The notes: generated by a model not told the origin, from the letters alone. Numbered from the stretch's first letter, positions 25,641 through 34,851 are shown. The stretch: 48,537 nucleotides of DNA from Sphingomonas sp. (GCF_013812825.1 NZ_JACCSU010000013.1:1-48537), one strand, 5' to 3'. A program made the numbers and translations.

Positions 25641-26402
25641 ATGCAATCCGAGCCGAAGCAGTGGACCGCGGCGCTGGCCGTGATCGGCGACGAGATCCTG
25701 TCCGGCCGGACCCAGGACAGGAACGTCGCGCAGGTCGCGGCCTGGCTCAACGAGCAGGGCATCCGGCTCGCCGAGGTGCGGATCGTGCCCGATGATCCCA
25801 AGCGGATCGCCGAGGCGGTCAACGCGCTCCGCGAGGCCCACGATTATCTGTTCACCACCGGCGGCATCGGCCCGACGCATGACGACATCACGGTCGACTC
25901 GATCGCCGCGGCGCTGGGCGTGCCGGTGATCGTCCACCCCGAGGCGCGGCGCATCCTCGAGGATTATTACCGTCAGCGCGGCGGGCTGACCGAGGCGAGG
26001 CTGCGGATGGCCCGGGTCCCCGACGGCGCCGAGCTGATCGCCAACCCGACCTCGGGAGCGCCGGGGGTCAGGATCGGCAACATCTACCTTCTCGCCGGAG
26101 TGCCGCATATCGCCGCCAGCATGCTCGACGCGCTCGACGGGACGCTCGAGGGCGGCCGGCCGATGGTCTCGGTGACTCTCGGCGCCTTTGCGGCCGAGAG
26201 CGACGTCGCCGAGATGCTGCGCGAGGCCGAGGACCGCCACCCGGGCGTGTCGGTCGGCAGCTACCCGTTCCTCGAGGAAGGCCGCTACGGGGCCAATTTC
26301 GTCATTCGGTCCGAAGACGGCGAAGCGGCGCGGCGCTGCGGCGAGGAGCTTGGCGAAGCCCTGGCGGCGGCCGGGTACGAGGTGGTCGAGGGCGGGATTT
26401 AG
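25641..26402 (+). CDS. CinA-type competence/damage-inducible protein A, molybdopterin-binding domain
   Basis: The 253-residue protein corresponds to the MoaB/Mog-like domain of CinA only; no C-terminal nicotinamide-nucleotide amidase domain follows. Signatures are GDEILSGRTQDRN near the start and TTGGIGPTHDDIT near residue 73. CinA-type domains hydrolyse ADP-ribose or bind a pterin; the exact activity here is uncertain. ATG 25641 follows GGAGG. It is divergent from map and convergent with tRNA-Gly. Confidence 0.88.
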   Translation: MQSEPKQWTAALAVIGDEILSGRTQDRNVAQVAAWLNEQGIRLAEVRIVPDDPKRIAEAVNALREAHDYLFTTGGIGPTHDDITVDSIAAALGVPVIVHPEARRILEDYYRQRGGLTEARLRMARVPDGAELIANPTSGAPGVRIGNIYLLAGVPHIAASMLDALDGTLEGGRPMVSVTLGAFAAESDVAEMLREAEDRHPGVSVGSYPFLEEGRYGANFVIRSEDGEAARRCGEELGEALAAAGYEVVEGGI

Positions 26403-26428
26403 TTCAGGCAGCGTTCTGTGGCCGCCGG

Positions 26429-26473
26429 CGCTCCAAAGATCAGCCATGCCCCCGGCATGGCGATTTTGGAGCG
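26429..26473. terminator. long hairpin downstream of tRNA-Gly, overlapping its 3' end
   Basis: CGCTCCAAAGATCAGCCATGCC and GGCATGGCGATTTTGGAGCG pair over about 20 bases with two small irregularities around a 3-base loop. The right arm contains the tRNA 3' end and CCA (on the minus strand). The inner GCCATGCC/GGCATGGC stem looks like a terminator between cinA-type and tRNA genes. Confidence 0.55.
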
Positions 26474-26540
26474 GGTGAAGGGAATCGAACCCTCGTCGTA
26501 AGCTTGGGAAGCTTCTGCTCTGCCATTGAGCTACACCCGC
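26467..26540 (-). tRNA. tRNA-Gly(CCC), CCA encoded
   Basis: On the minus strand the gene reads GCGGGTGTAGCTCAATGG... through a TTCCCAA anticodon loop (anticodon CCC) to the T-arm GGGTTCGATTCCC and CACCCGCT followed by CCA (26467-26469). The 7-bp acceptor stem is perfect, and the D, anticodon and T arms are all present. The top anticodon-stem pair is G-A, as in similar alphaproteobacterial tRNA-Gly genes. Confidence 0.95.
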
Positions 26541-26610
26541 CCGGCGCCAGGCGATCGGCGATTGCCACGCCGACGCTTCGAGCGTCAACATGGGATCGAC
26601 CAGGCGAGGG

Positions 26611-27507
26611 TCAACCGGTGAAGCGGGCGAGGAAATCGTCGATCGCCGCGACCGCGGCCGGCTCGCTGAGCTCCGGCGCGTGCCCGACTCCAGGGACGGT
26701 GACCAGCTGGGCGCCGGGAGCCGCGTCGAGCATCGCCTTGGCGCTCGTTCGCGACAGCAGGTCGCTGCTCTCGCCGCGGACGATCAGCAGCGGGACCCGC
26801 CCGAGACGCCGGTAGAGCGGCCACATGTCGAACTCGGCCCCGCCCTCGCGCTTGGGGCGGGTGAACGGCTCGGCGATGGCCATGTCATAGTCGAAGACGA
26901 TCGCGTCGCCGTCCTCGCGGCACACTCGCCGGGCGGCTCGAACCCAGTCGTCCGGGCCATTCGACGCCGGCAGGTTGCGGTTGATCCCGGCGACATAGCC
27001 GGCCGCCTCGTCCCAGTTCGCGAACCGCCTTTGCTTGCCGACATAGCTTCGGATCCGGTCGAGCCCGCGATCGTCGAGCTCGGGCCCGACGTCGTTGAGG
27101 ATTGCGCCGGCGATCCGCTGCGGCTGCATGCCGGCGACGAGCATCGTCACGAGGCCGCCGAGCGAGGTGCCGACGAACAGCGCGCGATCGATCTCAAGCT
27201 CGTCGAGCAATTGCAGGACGTCGGCGGCATAGGTGACCGGCGTGTAGCGGCCGGGCTGCGGGTCGTGCTGGCTCATGCCGCGCCCTCGAAAGTCGACGGC
27301 GATCACCCGGAAGCGGCCGGCGTAGCGGCCGGCGAAGGCCTCGAAGTCGCGCGAGTTGCGGGTCAAGCCGTGGAGGCAGAGCAGGGGCGGCCGCTCGTCG
27401 CTTCCGGGATAGTCGCGAAAGTAGAGCTCGAGGCCGTCGCGGCTGGTCCAGGTGCGGGCTTTCCACTCGGCCGCCTTGCCCGGCGCGGGGTGGGAATCGT
27501 TGGGCAT
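26611..27507 (-). CDS. alpha/beta hydrolase
   Basis: The 298-residue soluble esterase/hydrolase has the oxyanion segment LCLHGLTRN, nucleophile elbow GTSLGG with Ser115, a probable acid Asp in VRGESSDLLS, and catalytic His in VPGVGHAPEL. The start overlaps the TetR stop by one base (TGATG), so the two are coupled. With the TetR regulator and the divergent TonB receptor this may form an uptake-and-hydrolysis unit for an unknown ester or lactone. The substrate cannot be assigned. Confidence 0.88.
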   Translation of the reverse strand: MPNDSHPAPGKAAEWKARTWTSRDGLELYFRDYPGSDERPPLLCLHGLTRNSRDFEAFAGRYAGRFRVIAVDFRGRGMSQHDPQPGRYTPVTYAADVLQLLDELEIDRALFVGTSLGGLVTMLVAGMQPQRIAGAILNDVGPELDDRGLDRIRSYVGKQRRFANWDEAAGYVAGINRNLPASNGPDDWVRAARRVCREDGDAIVFDYDMAIAEPFTRPKREGGAEFDMWPLYRRLGRVPLLIVRGESSDLLSRTSAKAMLDAAPGAQLVTVPGVGHAPELSEPAAVAAIDDFLARFTG

Positions 27508-28202
27508 CAGCGAGCCGCGAGCCCGTGCCGGAGCAGTCGGCTGGTGATCGCCGCGACCTCGTCCGGGTCGCGCTCCTCCCAGACCGCGAAGCGCAGGCCG
27601 AGGAAAACATTGGCACCCATCAGCGCCCAGGCGATGACTTCGTGGGCGAGCGGCGATTCATCGTCGCGAAGCTCGCCCCGCTCGGCGGCTTCCCCGAGGC
27701 GCCCGGCGATTCGAGCCGCGGTGGTTTCGTAATGGGTGCGGAAGCCCTGCGGATCGACGAACTCGGCCTCGTCGATGATCCGGTAGACCTGCTTGTGATC
27801 GGCGGCGAAGCGCAGGAAGGCGGCCAGCGCCCGGCGCTCACGGTCGAGGCCGTCACTCGCTCCGCCGAGCGCCGGAGCGACATGATCGCGAACCTGCGCC
27901 GACATGTCGCGGACGAGCGCCTGGAACACCTCCTCCTTGCTGTCGAAGTAGGTGTAGAAGGTGCCGAGTGCGACGTTGGCGCGCCGCGTGATGCCGACGA
28001 TCGACGCTTCGGAAAAGCCGCGCTCGCCGAACTCGTCGAGCGCCGCGGTGAGGATCTTGCGCAGGGTTCGCTCGCCGCGGGCGGTGCGTGGCGCCTTGTC
28101 GCCCGAAGCACCCGCGGCCGGCGCGGTCGCGCGGGTCCGGCGGGGCGATGCCGCAGCGGCGTTCGATTGACCCCTTTTTGCCACAACCCCCCTTGTTCGC
28201 AT
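27507..28202 (-). CDS. TetR/AcrR-family transcriptional regulator
   Basis: This TetR-type repressor has a disordered Ala/Arg-rich N-terminus (to about residue 40), then the helix-turn-helix SEASIVGITRRANVALGTFYTYFDSKEEVF and a helical ligand domain. The start is unclear: ATG 28202 is given, ATG 28235 is possible but overlaps an inverted repeat in the divergent promoter gap, and none has a good Shine-Dalgarno. It precedes the hydrolase with a one-base overlap and is divergent from the TonB receptor; control of both is inferred. Confidence 0.88.
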   Translation of the reverse strand: MRTRGVVAKRGQSNAAAASPRRTRATAPAAGASGDKAPRTARGERTLRKILTAALDEFGERGFSEASIVGITRRANVALGTFYTYFDSKEEVFQALVRDMSAQVRDHVAPALGGASDGLDRERRALAAFLRFAADHKQVYRIIDEAEFVDPQGFRTHYETTAARIAGRLGEAAERGELRDDESPLAHEVIAWALMGANVFLGLRFAVWEERDPDEVAAITSRLLRHGLAAR

Positions 28203-28219
28203 CCCCGGATCGTGTAAAG

Positions 28220-28242
28220 TTGAAAGCCGGTTCATGTTTCAA
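28220..28242. promoter_or_regulatory. inverted repeat in the TetR/TonB-receptor promoter gap
   Basis: TTGAAA (28220-28225) and TTTCAA (28237-28242) are perfect inverted arms 11 bases apart. The site lies between the divergent TetR and TonB receptor starts and could be the TetR operator. Confidence 0.4.
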
Positions 28243-28305
28243 ATAGCGCGTCCGCGCTCGGGTATCAATCACTGAAAAGCAACTTCGGGGATAGGGGAGA
28301 TGGAA

Positions 28306-30771
28306 ATGGGGAGCAGGCACAGCGTTCGCGGGGCATTGCTCGGATCGATCGGCCTGGCGGCGTTGACGCTGGCCCAGCCGGCGCTTGCACAGGATGCGAC
28401 CACGGCCGATCCGGCGCCGCCGGCTGATTCGCAGACGACCGAGGAGGCCGCCGCCGCGAGCGACACCGAGATCGTCGTCACGGCGCGGCGCCGCAACGAG
28501 ATCCTGCTCGACGTCCCGATCGCCGTCACCGCTTATTCGGGCGAGCAGCTCGAGCGCCAGGGCGCCCTCGACATCACCGACGTCGGCGACACCACTCCCA
28601 ACGTCAACCTCGAGACCTCGCGCGGCACCAACACCACGCTGACCGCCTTCATCCGCGGAGTCGGCCAGCAGGACCCGGTCGCCGGCTTCGAGCAGGGCGT
28701 CGGCATCTACATCGACGACGTCTACCTCAATCGTCCGCAGGGCGCGCTGCTCGACATCTACGACGTCGAGCGGATCGAGATCCTGCGCGGGCCGCAGGGC
28801 ACGCTCTACGGCCGCAACACCATCGGCGGCGCGGTCAAATATGTGACTCGAAGGCTGCCCAAGGAGCGCGAGCTTCGAATGCGCGCCAATCTCGGAACCT
28901 ACGAGCAGGCCGATCTCATCCTTTCGGTCGCGCAGCCGCTCAGCGATGCTTTCCGGATCGGCGGCGCGTTCGCCCGGTTGAGCCGCGGCGGCTTCGGCAA
29001 GAACCTCACGACCGGCCAGGAAAATTACAACAAGGACATCTACGCCGCGCGCGGGACGCTCGAGTTCGAGCCTGCCGAAAGCGCCTTCTTGCGGCTGTCG
29101 GGCGACTACACCTGGGATGACAGCAACACGCGCGGCGGTCACCGACTGATTCCCGGGCTGCGGTCCGGAGCGCCGGTGCTCGACGACGAATTCGACAGCC
29201 GCGGCGCGCTCCTCGACCCCAAGCAGAAGGTCAAGGGCGGCGGCGCGGCTCTGCACGGCGAAGTCGGGCTCAACGACTGGCTGAAGCTCAAGTCGATCAC
29301 CGCCTACCGCAAGGACCGCAGCGACACGCCGATCGATTTCGACGCTCTTCCGGCGACCGATGTCGACGTTCCGGCGATCTACAAGAACAAGCAGTTCAGC
29401 CAGGAAGTGCAGGCGGTCATCGAGCGCGGCCCGCTCGCCGGCATCGTCGGCGCCTATTACCTGAACGCGGACGCTCAAACGACGTTCGACGTGCGTCTTT
29501 ACACCACGCTTCCGACGATCCTGCCGGGATTGACGGCTCTGACGCATGGCGATGTCGGCACCAAGACCTGGGCGGTGTTCGGCGACTTCAGCTACGACTT
29601 CACCGAGCAGCTCAGCGCGTCGCTCGGCGGCCGCTACACCAACGACAAGCGCGATTCGAAGGTGTTTCGCCAGACCCTCATTCGAGGCGGTTCACCGACC
29701 TTTGGCGGCGCTCCACCGTTCGGTTTCGGCGTCGGCTTTCCGGCGAGCACCAACGGCGTCACCTCGGACTTCGAAGGCAAGCGCACCGACACCGCCTTCA
29801 CTCCGCGCGCGTCGATCGCCTTCAAGCCCAACCGCGACCACAATATCTATGCGAGCTATGCCCGCGGCTTCAAAGGCGGCGGCTTCGACCCGCGCGGATT
29901 GACGACGTCGGCGCCTGATCTGAACGGCAACCGAATCCGCGACCCCGAAGAAATCTACGAGTTCATGGCGTTCGATCCCGAAACGGTCGACAGCTATGAG
30001 CTGGGCTGGAAGGGCTCGGTGTTCGACCGGCGCCTCAACTTCGCGCTGGCCGTTTTCCAGGCCGATTACAAGGACGTCCAGGTCCCCGGATCGGTGGGCG
30101 GCTCAACGCTGACCGGAGTGCCGACGTTCGTCGGAGTGACGACCAATGCCGGCCAGGCCCGGTTCCGCGGAGTCGAGCTGGAATCCAACCTGCGCGTCGG
30201 GGAAAGCCTGGCGACGGCCGGCGATCGGCTGAACCTTGCCGGGACGCTCGGTTATCTCGAAGCCGAGTATCGGGAGTTCATCACGGTCGTGAACCGCAAC
30301 CCGGCCGGAGCGTCCATTACGCCCATCGAGGTCGACATGGCCGACTTCCGCGAGGTCCAGAACACGCCCAAGTGGACGATGAGCGGCAGCGTCGATTACG
30401 ACACTCCGGTCGGCGACGGGCGCCTCAACGCCAACGCGACTCTTTCCTATCGCAGCAAGAGCCAGCAGTTCGAGCTCGCCAGCCCCGGTCTCGACCAGAA
30501 AGGCTTCGCGTTGCTCGACGCCAACCTCGTCTGGCGTTCCGACCGCTTCACCGTCGGCCTGCACGGCAAGAATCTGACCAACAAGAAGTACATCACGGCC
30601 GGCTACAATTTCCTCAATCAGAACCCGTACACCGGCGAGTATATCGGCCGCGGCGCGCGGGTTCCCAATGGCCAGCCGGGGCTCGACCCGACGCTTGGAA
30701 CCGAGGGCGTTCTGACCGCTTATTACGGCAATCCGAGGCAGCTGTTCCTGTCGCTGGGAGTGAATTTCTGA
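28306..30771 (+). CDS. TonB-dependent outer-membrane receptor
   Basis: The receptor has about 821 residues. A signal peptide ends ALAQ, followed by an acidic linker. The TonB box region is EIVVTARRR. The plug has the usual IRGVGQ, VGIYIDDVYLNRP and RIEILRGPQGTLYGRN motifs, and the 22-strand barrel ends in Phe (SLGVNF). I prefer ATG 28306, with GGAG six bases upstream; ATG 28300 is also in frame. The plug motifs are those of sphingomonad receptors that import complex organic compounds rather than classical siderophores, but the ligand is unknown. It is divergent from TetR and the hydrolase. Confidence 0.9.
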   Translation: MGSRHSVRGALLGSIGLAALTLAQPALAQDATTADPAPPADSQTTEEAAAASDTEIVVTARRRNEILLDVPIAVTAYSGEQLERQGALDITDVGDTTPNVNLETSRGTNTTLTAFIRGVGQQDPVAGFEQGVGIYIDDVYLNRPQGALLDIYDVERIEILRGPQGTLYGRNTIGGAVKYVTRRLPKERELRMRANLGTYEQADLILSVAQPLSDAFRIGGAFARLSRGGFGKNLTTGQENYNKDIYAARGTLEFEPAESAFLRLSGDYTWDDSNTRGGHRLIPGLRSGAPVLDDEFDSRGALLDPKQKVKGGGAALHGEVGLNDWLKLKSITAYRKDRSDTPIDFDALPATDVDVPAIYKNKQFSQEVQAVIERGPLAGIVGAYYLNADAQTTFDVRLYTTLPTILPGLTALTHGDVGTKTWAVFGDFSYDFTEQLSASLGGRYTNDKRDSKVFRQTLIRGGSPTFGGAPPFGFGVGFPASTNGVTSDFEGKRTDTAFTPRASIAFKPNRDHNIYASYARGFKGGGFDPRGLTTSAPDLNGNRIRDPEEIYEFMAFDPETVDSYELGWKGSVFDRRLNFALAVFQADYKDVQVPGSVGGSTLTGVPTFVGVTTNAGQARFRGVELESNLRVGESLATAGDRLNLAGTLGYLEAEYREFITVVNRNPAGASITPIEVDMADFREVQNTPKWTMSGSVDYDTPVGDGRLNANATLSYRSKSQQFELASPGLDQKGFALLDANLVWRSDRFTVGLHGKNLTNKKYITAGYNFLNQNPYTGEYIGRGARVPNGQPGLDPTLGTEGVLTAYYGNPRQLFLSLGVNF

Positions 30772-30791
30772 GCTTGAGCGGGGGGCGATCC

Positions 30792-30825
30792 GGGAGCACG
30801 CGGGGATGAACGCGCGCGCTCCCGC
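30792..30825 (+). terminator. hairpin after the TonB receptor
   Basis: CGGGAGC (30792-30798) and GCTCCCG (30819-30825) form a perfect 7-bp stem with further CGCG pairing inside the loop, starting 21 bases after the receptor stop. There is no long T run. Confidence 0.5.
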
Positions 30826-30886
30826 TTCCCGGTCGGCGTCCAGCTGATCATTGCCACCACCGGCGAGGCCGCCTAGCGAGAGGCGA

Positions 30887-32338
30887 ATGACTCGTTCCGA
30901 CGACATTCCGGCGATCCTCGACCAGCTTTGCGAGATCTACGATGTCTCCGCGGCAAACTTGCGCCAGGCGCTTGCGGACTATGTGAGCAGCGGCGCCAAG
31001 CCCGATCCCGCCGAGCGCGCGGACGGGCGCTTTGCCTATCCCGAGCTGCGCATCGACTATGAGCCCGCCGCCGAGCCCCGGGCGCCGGCGCGGGCGTTCG
31101 CCCGGCTGAACCAGCCCGGCATCTACGCGACCAGCATCGCCCGTCCGGCCCTGATGAGGGAATATCTGCGGGTCCAGCTCGAGCATCTGGTCCACGATTA
31201 TGCGGTCGATATCTCGGCCGGCCGGTCGGCCAGCGAAATCCCTTATCCCTACGTGCTCGACGGAGCCGAGATCGAGCTCGGCGAGGTCGGCGCCTCGGAG
31301 CTGTCGCGCTGGTTCCCGTCGAGCGAGCTGGTCCACATTGGCGACGAGATCGCCGACGGCGCCTGGGACTTGTCGCGGCACAGCGCGCGCCCGCTGGCGC
31401 TGTTCGACGGGCCGCGCACCGACTTCAGCCTCGCCCGGCTCAAGCATTACACCGGCACTCCGCCCGAGCATTTCCAGCACTTCGTCCTGTTCACCAACTA
31501 TGTGCGCTATGTCGACGAATTCGTCGCCTTCGCGGTCGGCGAGCTGCGGCGGGCGGACAGCGCCTTTACTTCATTTTCGGTGCCCGGCGGGCTCTACCGC
31601 CCCGGTGAGCTGACCGATGCGGAGGCCGAGATCGCCGCCGGCAACTGGCGCCGTCACCAGATGCCGGCCTACCATCTGATGGCCGAGGGCGGCACCGGCA
31701 TCAGCCTCGTCAACATCGGCGTCGGGCCGGCCAATGCCAAGACCATCTGCGACCATATCGCGGTGCTCCGGCCCGAAGTGTGGCTGATGATCGGCCATTG
31801 TGGCGGCCTCAGGCCCAGCCAGGCGATCGGCGACTATGTGCTCGCCCACGCCTATTTGCGCGACGACCATCTGCTCGACGACGTGCTGCCGGTGGAGATC
31901 CCGCTGCCGGCGATCGCCGAGGTCCAGCAGGCGCTGTTCGAGGCGGCGATGACGGTCACCGGCGAGGACGAGGATTCGCTGAAGAAGCGGCTGCGGACGG
32001 GAACCGTGGTCACCACCGACGACCGCAATTGGGAGCTTCGCTACACTCTGTCGGCGCGGCGCTTCAACCAGAGCCGGGCAGTGGCGATCGACATGGAATC
32101 GGCGACCGTCGCCGCCCAGGGTTATCGCTTCCGGGTGCCGTATGGGACCCTGCTGTGCGTGTCCGACAAGCCGCTGCACGGCGAACTGAAGCTGCCCGGC
32201 CAGGCCAATGCGTTCTACGACCGGGCGATCAGCCAGCACCTGCGGATCGGGATCGAGGCGCTGCTGCTCTTGAAGCGCGAGGGCGACGCTCTGCACAGCC
32301 GGAAATTGCGCAGCTTCGACGAGCCGCCGCTGCGCTAG
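30887..32338 (+). CDS. amn: AMP nucleosidase
   Basis: The 483-residue enzyme splits AMP into adenine and ribose 5-phosphate, with a length equal to E. coli Amn. The N-terminal regulatory domain (about 10-165) is followed by a PNP/UDP-phosphorylase-like catalytic domain with IGHCGGLRP, the VDMESA-like AIDMESATVAAQGYRF, and CVSDKPLHGELK. ATG 30887 has GAGAGG upstream. It is convergent with the 5'-nucleotidase. It provides the route for recovering adenine and ribose phosphate from AMP in the surrounding nucleotide-salvage cluster. Confidence 0.93.
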   Translation: MTRSDDIPAILDQLCEIYDVSAANLRQALADYVSSGAKPDPAERADGRFAYPELRIDYEPAAEPRAPARAFARLNQPGIYATSIARPALMREYLRVQLEHLVHDYAVDISAGRSASEIPYPYVLDGAEIELGEVGASELSRWFPSSELVHIGDEIADGAWDLSRHSARPLALFDGPRTDFSLARLKHYTGTPPEHFQHFVLFTNYVRYVDEFVAFAVGELRRADSAFTSFSVPGGLYRPGELTDAEAEIAAGNWRRHQMPAYHLMAEGGTGISLVNIGVGPANAKTICDHIAVLRPEVWLMIGHCGGLRPSQAIGDYVLAHAYLRDDHLLDDVLPVEIPLPAIAEVQQALFEAAMTVTGEDEDSLKKRLRTGTVVTTDDRNWELRYTLSARRFNQSRAVAIDMESATVAAQGYRFRVPYGTLLCVSDKPLHGELKLPGQANAFYDRAISQHLRIGIEALLLLKREGDALHSRKLRSFDEPPLR

Positions 32339-34029
32339 GGCGCGGGCGGGGTGACGTTGCGGGTACGGCCGAGCTTCGGGACCTTGGCTTCCTTGCCGAG
32401 CCAGGCCTCCAGAGCGTCGAGGTCGAGGCCGGCGTCGAACAGGTCCGTGCCTTCGGTCAGGACGGTGAAGCCGTCGCCGCCGCTGGCGAGGAAGTTGTTG
32501 ACGGTGACCCGGTATCGCTTGCCCGCGTCCAAAGGTCGGCGCTCGAGCGTCATCGAGGTGATCCGTTGACCTCTCGGGCGCGACAGGTCGTACTCGAACC
32601 GGAAGCCTTCCGAGGGCACCATCAGCGCAGGACGGGCGCCGGGCGGATAGCTCGCGGCCGCAAACTGCTGCTCGAGCATTCGCCGGATCTGCTCTCCGGT
32701 CAGGGTCATCACGACCAGGCCGTTGCCGAACGGCTGCATTTCGAAAATCTGGCCGAACCGAACATTGCCCTGGGCGTCCGGCACGAGATCGGTGCGAACC
32801 CCGGTGCTGTTCATGAACGCGACCTGGGAACCGGCCGCCCGCGGCTCGCGGCTTGCGGCCAGCTGCGCGTCCGCGATCAGGTTCGCGGCCGCGGTCTCGT
32901 CGTCGAACGGGCCATGCATCGCCGGACCCGACAGGCGGCCGACGATTCGGGCCGCGGCCGGAGCGGCGGCGGCGGCGTAGCGCTCGACCAGCGCCTTGAC
33001 CTGCGGGTCGGGAAGCCGGTCGCGAGTCACCGGGATGTTCCGGGCGGCGGAATGGGTCGGGCGACCCTGCGCCGGGTCCACTCGAACGCGGATGTCGGTG
33101 ACGAAATAGCCGTATCGACCGGCGCTGGTCAGCAATCGCCGGCTGCCGTCGAGCGCCGGCCGCTCGCACGCATAGGCCTCGTGCGTGTGGCCGGACACGA
33201 CCACCGAAACAGCCGGATCGAGCGCGTCGAGGATCGGCAGAATGTCGCCCCTCAGCCCCGGGCAGCCGATGACGTTGAACACTCCGTCCGAGCGGCCGCC
33301 CTGGTGCAGCGCCAGCACGATCAGGTCGGCGCCCGCCGCCCGCAGCCGCGGCACCAGCGCGTTGGCCGTCGCCGCTTCGTCGGCAAACCGCAGCCCGGCC
33401 ACTCCGGCCGGAGTCACCAGGGTCGCCGTCTCCTTGAGAGTCATGCCGATGATTCCCACCTGCACCGCTCCGAAGTCCTTGATCGCGGTGGCGGGAAACA
33501 GGGTCGATCCATCGGGCCTCAGGACATTGGCGGCAAGGAAACCGAAGCGGGCTCCGCCGAACGAGCGGTCGACCTGGCACGGTACTCGAGTGGTGAATTT
33601 GCCGCAGCCGCCATTTTGCATTCGCAACAGCTCGGCGGTGCCCTTGTCGAACTCATGGTTGCCGACGGCGTTGAAATCGAGGCCGATGCTGTTCATCGCC
33701 AGAACGGTCGGTTCGTCGAGGAAATTGGCGGAGACGAACGGGCTCGCCCCAATGAGGTCGCCCGCCGAAATGGTCATGCTGTTGGCCTGCCCCGACCGCA
33801 ATCCGGCCAGGAGCGAGGCGACATAGGCGACTCCGCCCAGCGCTTCCCTGCGCTTCGTGCCATCCGCTTCGACCCGCTCGACCGGTGACGCCGGCGGCTC
33901 GAGATTGCCGTGGAAATCGTTGATGGCCAGGATCTGCACCTCGACCGGTCCGGCTGGAGCGGCGGGCGGCGGGGGCGTCGACACGCACGCGGCGAGGCCG
34001 AGCGCGAGCGGGACTGGAAACAGCCTCAC
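32335..34029 (-). CDS. 5'-nucleotidase/cyclic phosphodiesterase lipoprotein
   Basis: The 564-residue UshA-family enzyme starts at GTG 34029, which overlaps the nuclease stop in GTGA. The N-terminus MRLFPVPLALGLAAC has a lipobox with Cys15, so it is probably a lipoprotein facing the periplasm. The metallophosphatase domain shows INDFHGN, SAGDLIG, VGNHEFD and GHTHEAY. The 5'-nucleotidase C-terminal domain (about 310-540) shows NSTGVRTDL and NFLASGGDGF. It should dephosphorylate 5'-nucleotides made by the coupled S1/P1 nuclease. The overlap with the amn stop is convergent. Confidence 0.92.
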   Translation of the reverse strand: MRLFPVPLALGLAACVSTPPPPAAPAGPVEVQILAINDFHGNLEPPASPVERVEADGTKRREALGGVAYVASLLAGLRSGQANSMTISAGDLIGASPFVSANFLDEPTVLAMNSIGLDFNAVGNHEFDKGTAELLRMQNGGCGKFTTRVPCQVDRSFGGARFGFLAANVLRPDGSTLFPATAIKDFGAVQVGIIGMTLKETATLVTPAGVAGLRFADEAATANALVPRLRAAGADLIVLALHQGGRSDGVFNVIGCPGLRGDILPILDALDPAVSVVVSGHTHEAYACERPALDGSRRLLTSAGRYGYFVTDIRVRVDPAQGRPTHSAARNIPVTRDRLPDPQVKALVERYAAAAAPAAARIVGRLSGPAMHGPFDDETAAANLIADAQLAASREPRAAGSQVAFMNSTGVRTDLVPDAQGNVRFGQIFEMQPFGNGLVVMTLTGEQIRRMLEQQFAAASYPPGARPALMVPSEGFRFEYDLSRPRGQRITSMTLERRPLDAGKRYRVTVNNFLASGGDGFTVLTEGTDLFDAGLDLDALEAWLGKEAKVPKLGRTRNVTPPAP

Positions 34030-34838
34030 GGGGCGTCCGGCCGAGCCCCGCGCTGCGGGTCGAACAGGTCGTTGAGGTAGGCCGCGAGCCTCACGCCCCC
34101 CTGGGCGAGCCGGCGCTTGATGACCGGCTTGTGCCGAAATCCATAGTCCCACGACAGCGCCGGGTCCCGGGGATAGATGGTCTCGCGGATCTGGGCGCTC
34201 TCGGTGATCCAGACGATCGGGTTGACCACCCACCAGTCGATCACGTCGCGGCTTCGAGTGTGACGGTTGAGGCGCTCCGCCCATTCGGTGAAGGACAGCT
34301 GTTCGTCATCGACCAGCGCCGTGTCCCACACCGCGTGGAGGTTGGTGTCGCGCCCGAACCAGGTGACTTTCACGTCATTGCCGCCCCGGTCGCCCGGGCG
34401 CCCCACGTGCAGCGGCTGATGCAGGTCGCCGACCAGGTGGACGATGAAGCGCAGAGCCAGCTGCCGGTCGGCTTTCGACGTGGTGGGGTCCTCGAGCATC
34501 GCCCGGAACTTGCGCAGTGCCGATTGCGCGTCGCCTTCGGGCGGCGGCTGGTCGTAGGTGAAGCCGCCGACCGTCACATAGTGCCACGGCGAGGCCGTCT
34601 TCTGCCAGAAGGGGCTCGGGTCGGATTTCATCTCGTCCGGCCAGAAAGCGGCTTCGTCGAGACTTTCGACGCCGAGGATTTCGCGGACGTGGGCACGGGC
34701 CAGGCCGCTCAGGTGCTGGTCGGCGACCGCGGCGACCACCCGGTGCCCGGTTCGGCCCCAGGCGAATGCCGGGCTTGGATTGGCGCTCGCCGCGACCACC
34801 GCTGCAACGAGGATGAGCCTGGCCGGCTGCAAGTTCAT
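34026..34838 (-). CDS. secreted S1/P1 nuclease
   Basis: The 270-residue zinc nuclease degrades single-stranded DNA and RNA to 5'-mononucleotides. The signal peptide ends PSPAFA, so the mature protein begins with Trp27, which in this family coordinates zinc through its amino terminus (WGRTGHRVV). Further zinc ligands are in PWHYVT, FIVHLVGDLHQPLHVG and NLHAVWD. All ligand motifs are intact. AGGAG lies 7 bases before ATG. It is the first gene of a two-gene operon with the 5'-nucleotidase and is divergent from cytidine deaminase. Confidence 0.93.
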   Translation of the reverse strand: MNLQPARLILVAAVVAASANPSPAFAWGRTGHRVVAAVADQHLSGLARAHVREILGVESLDEAAFWPDEMKSDPSPFWQKTASPWHYVTVGGFTYDQPPPEGDAQSALRKFRAMLEDPTTSKADRQLALRFIVHLVGDLHQPLHVGRPGDRGGNDVKVTWFGRDTNLHAVWDTALVDDEQLSFTEWAERLNRHTRSRDVIDWWVVNPIVWITESAQIRETIYPRDPALSWDYGFRHKPVIKRRLAQGGVRLAAYLNDLFDPQRGARPDAP

Positions 34839-34851
34839 GACTCCACTCCTG

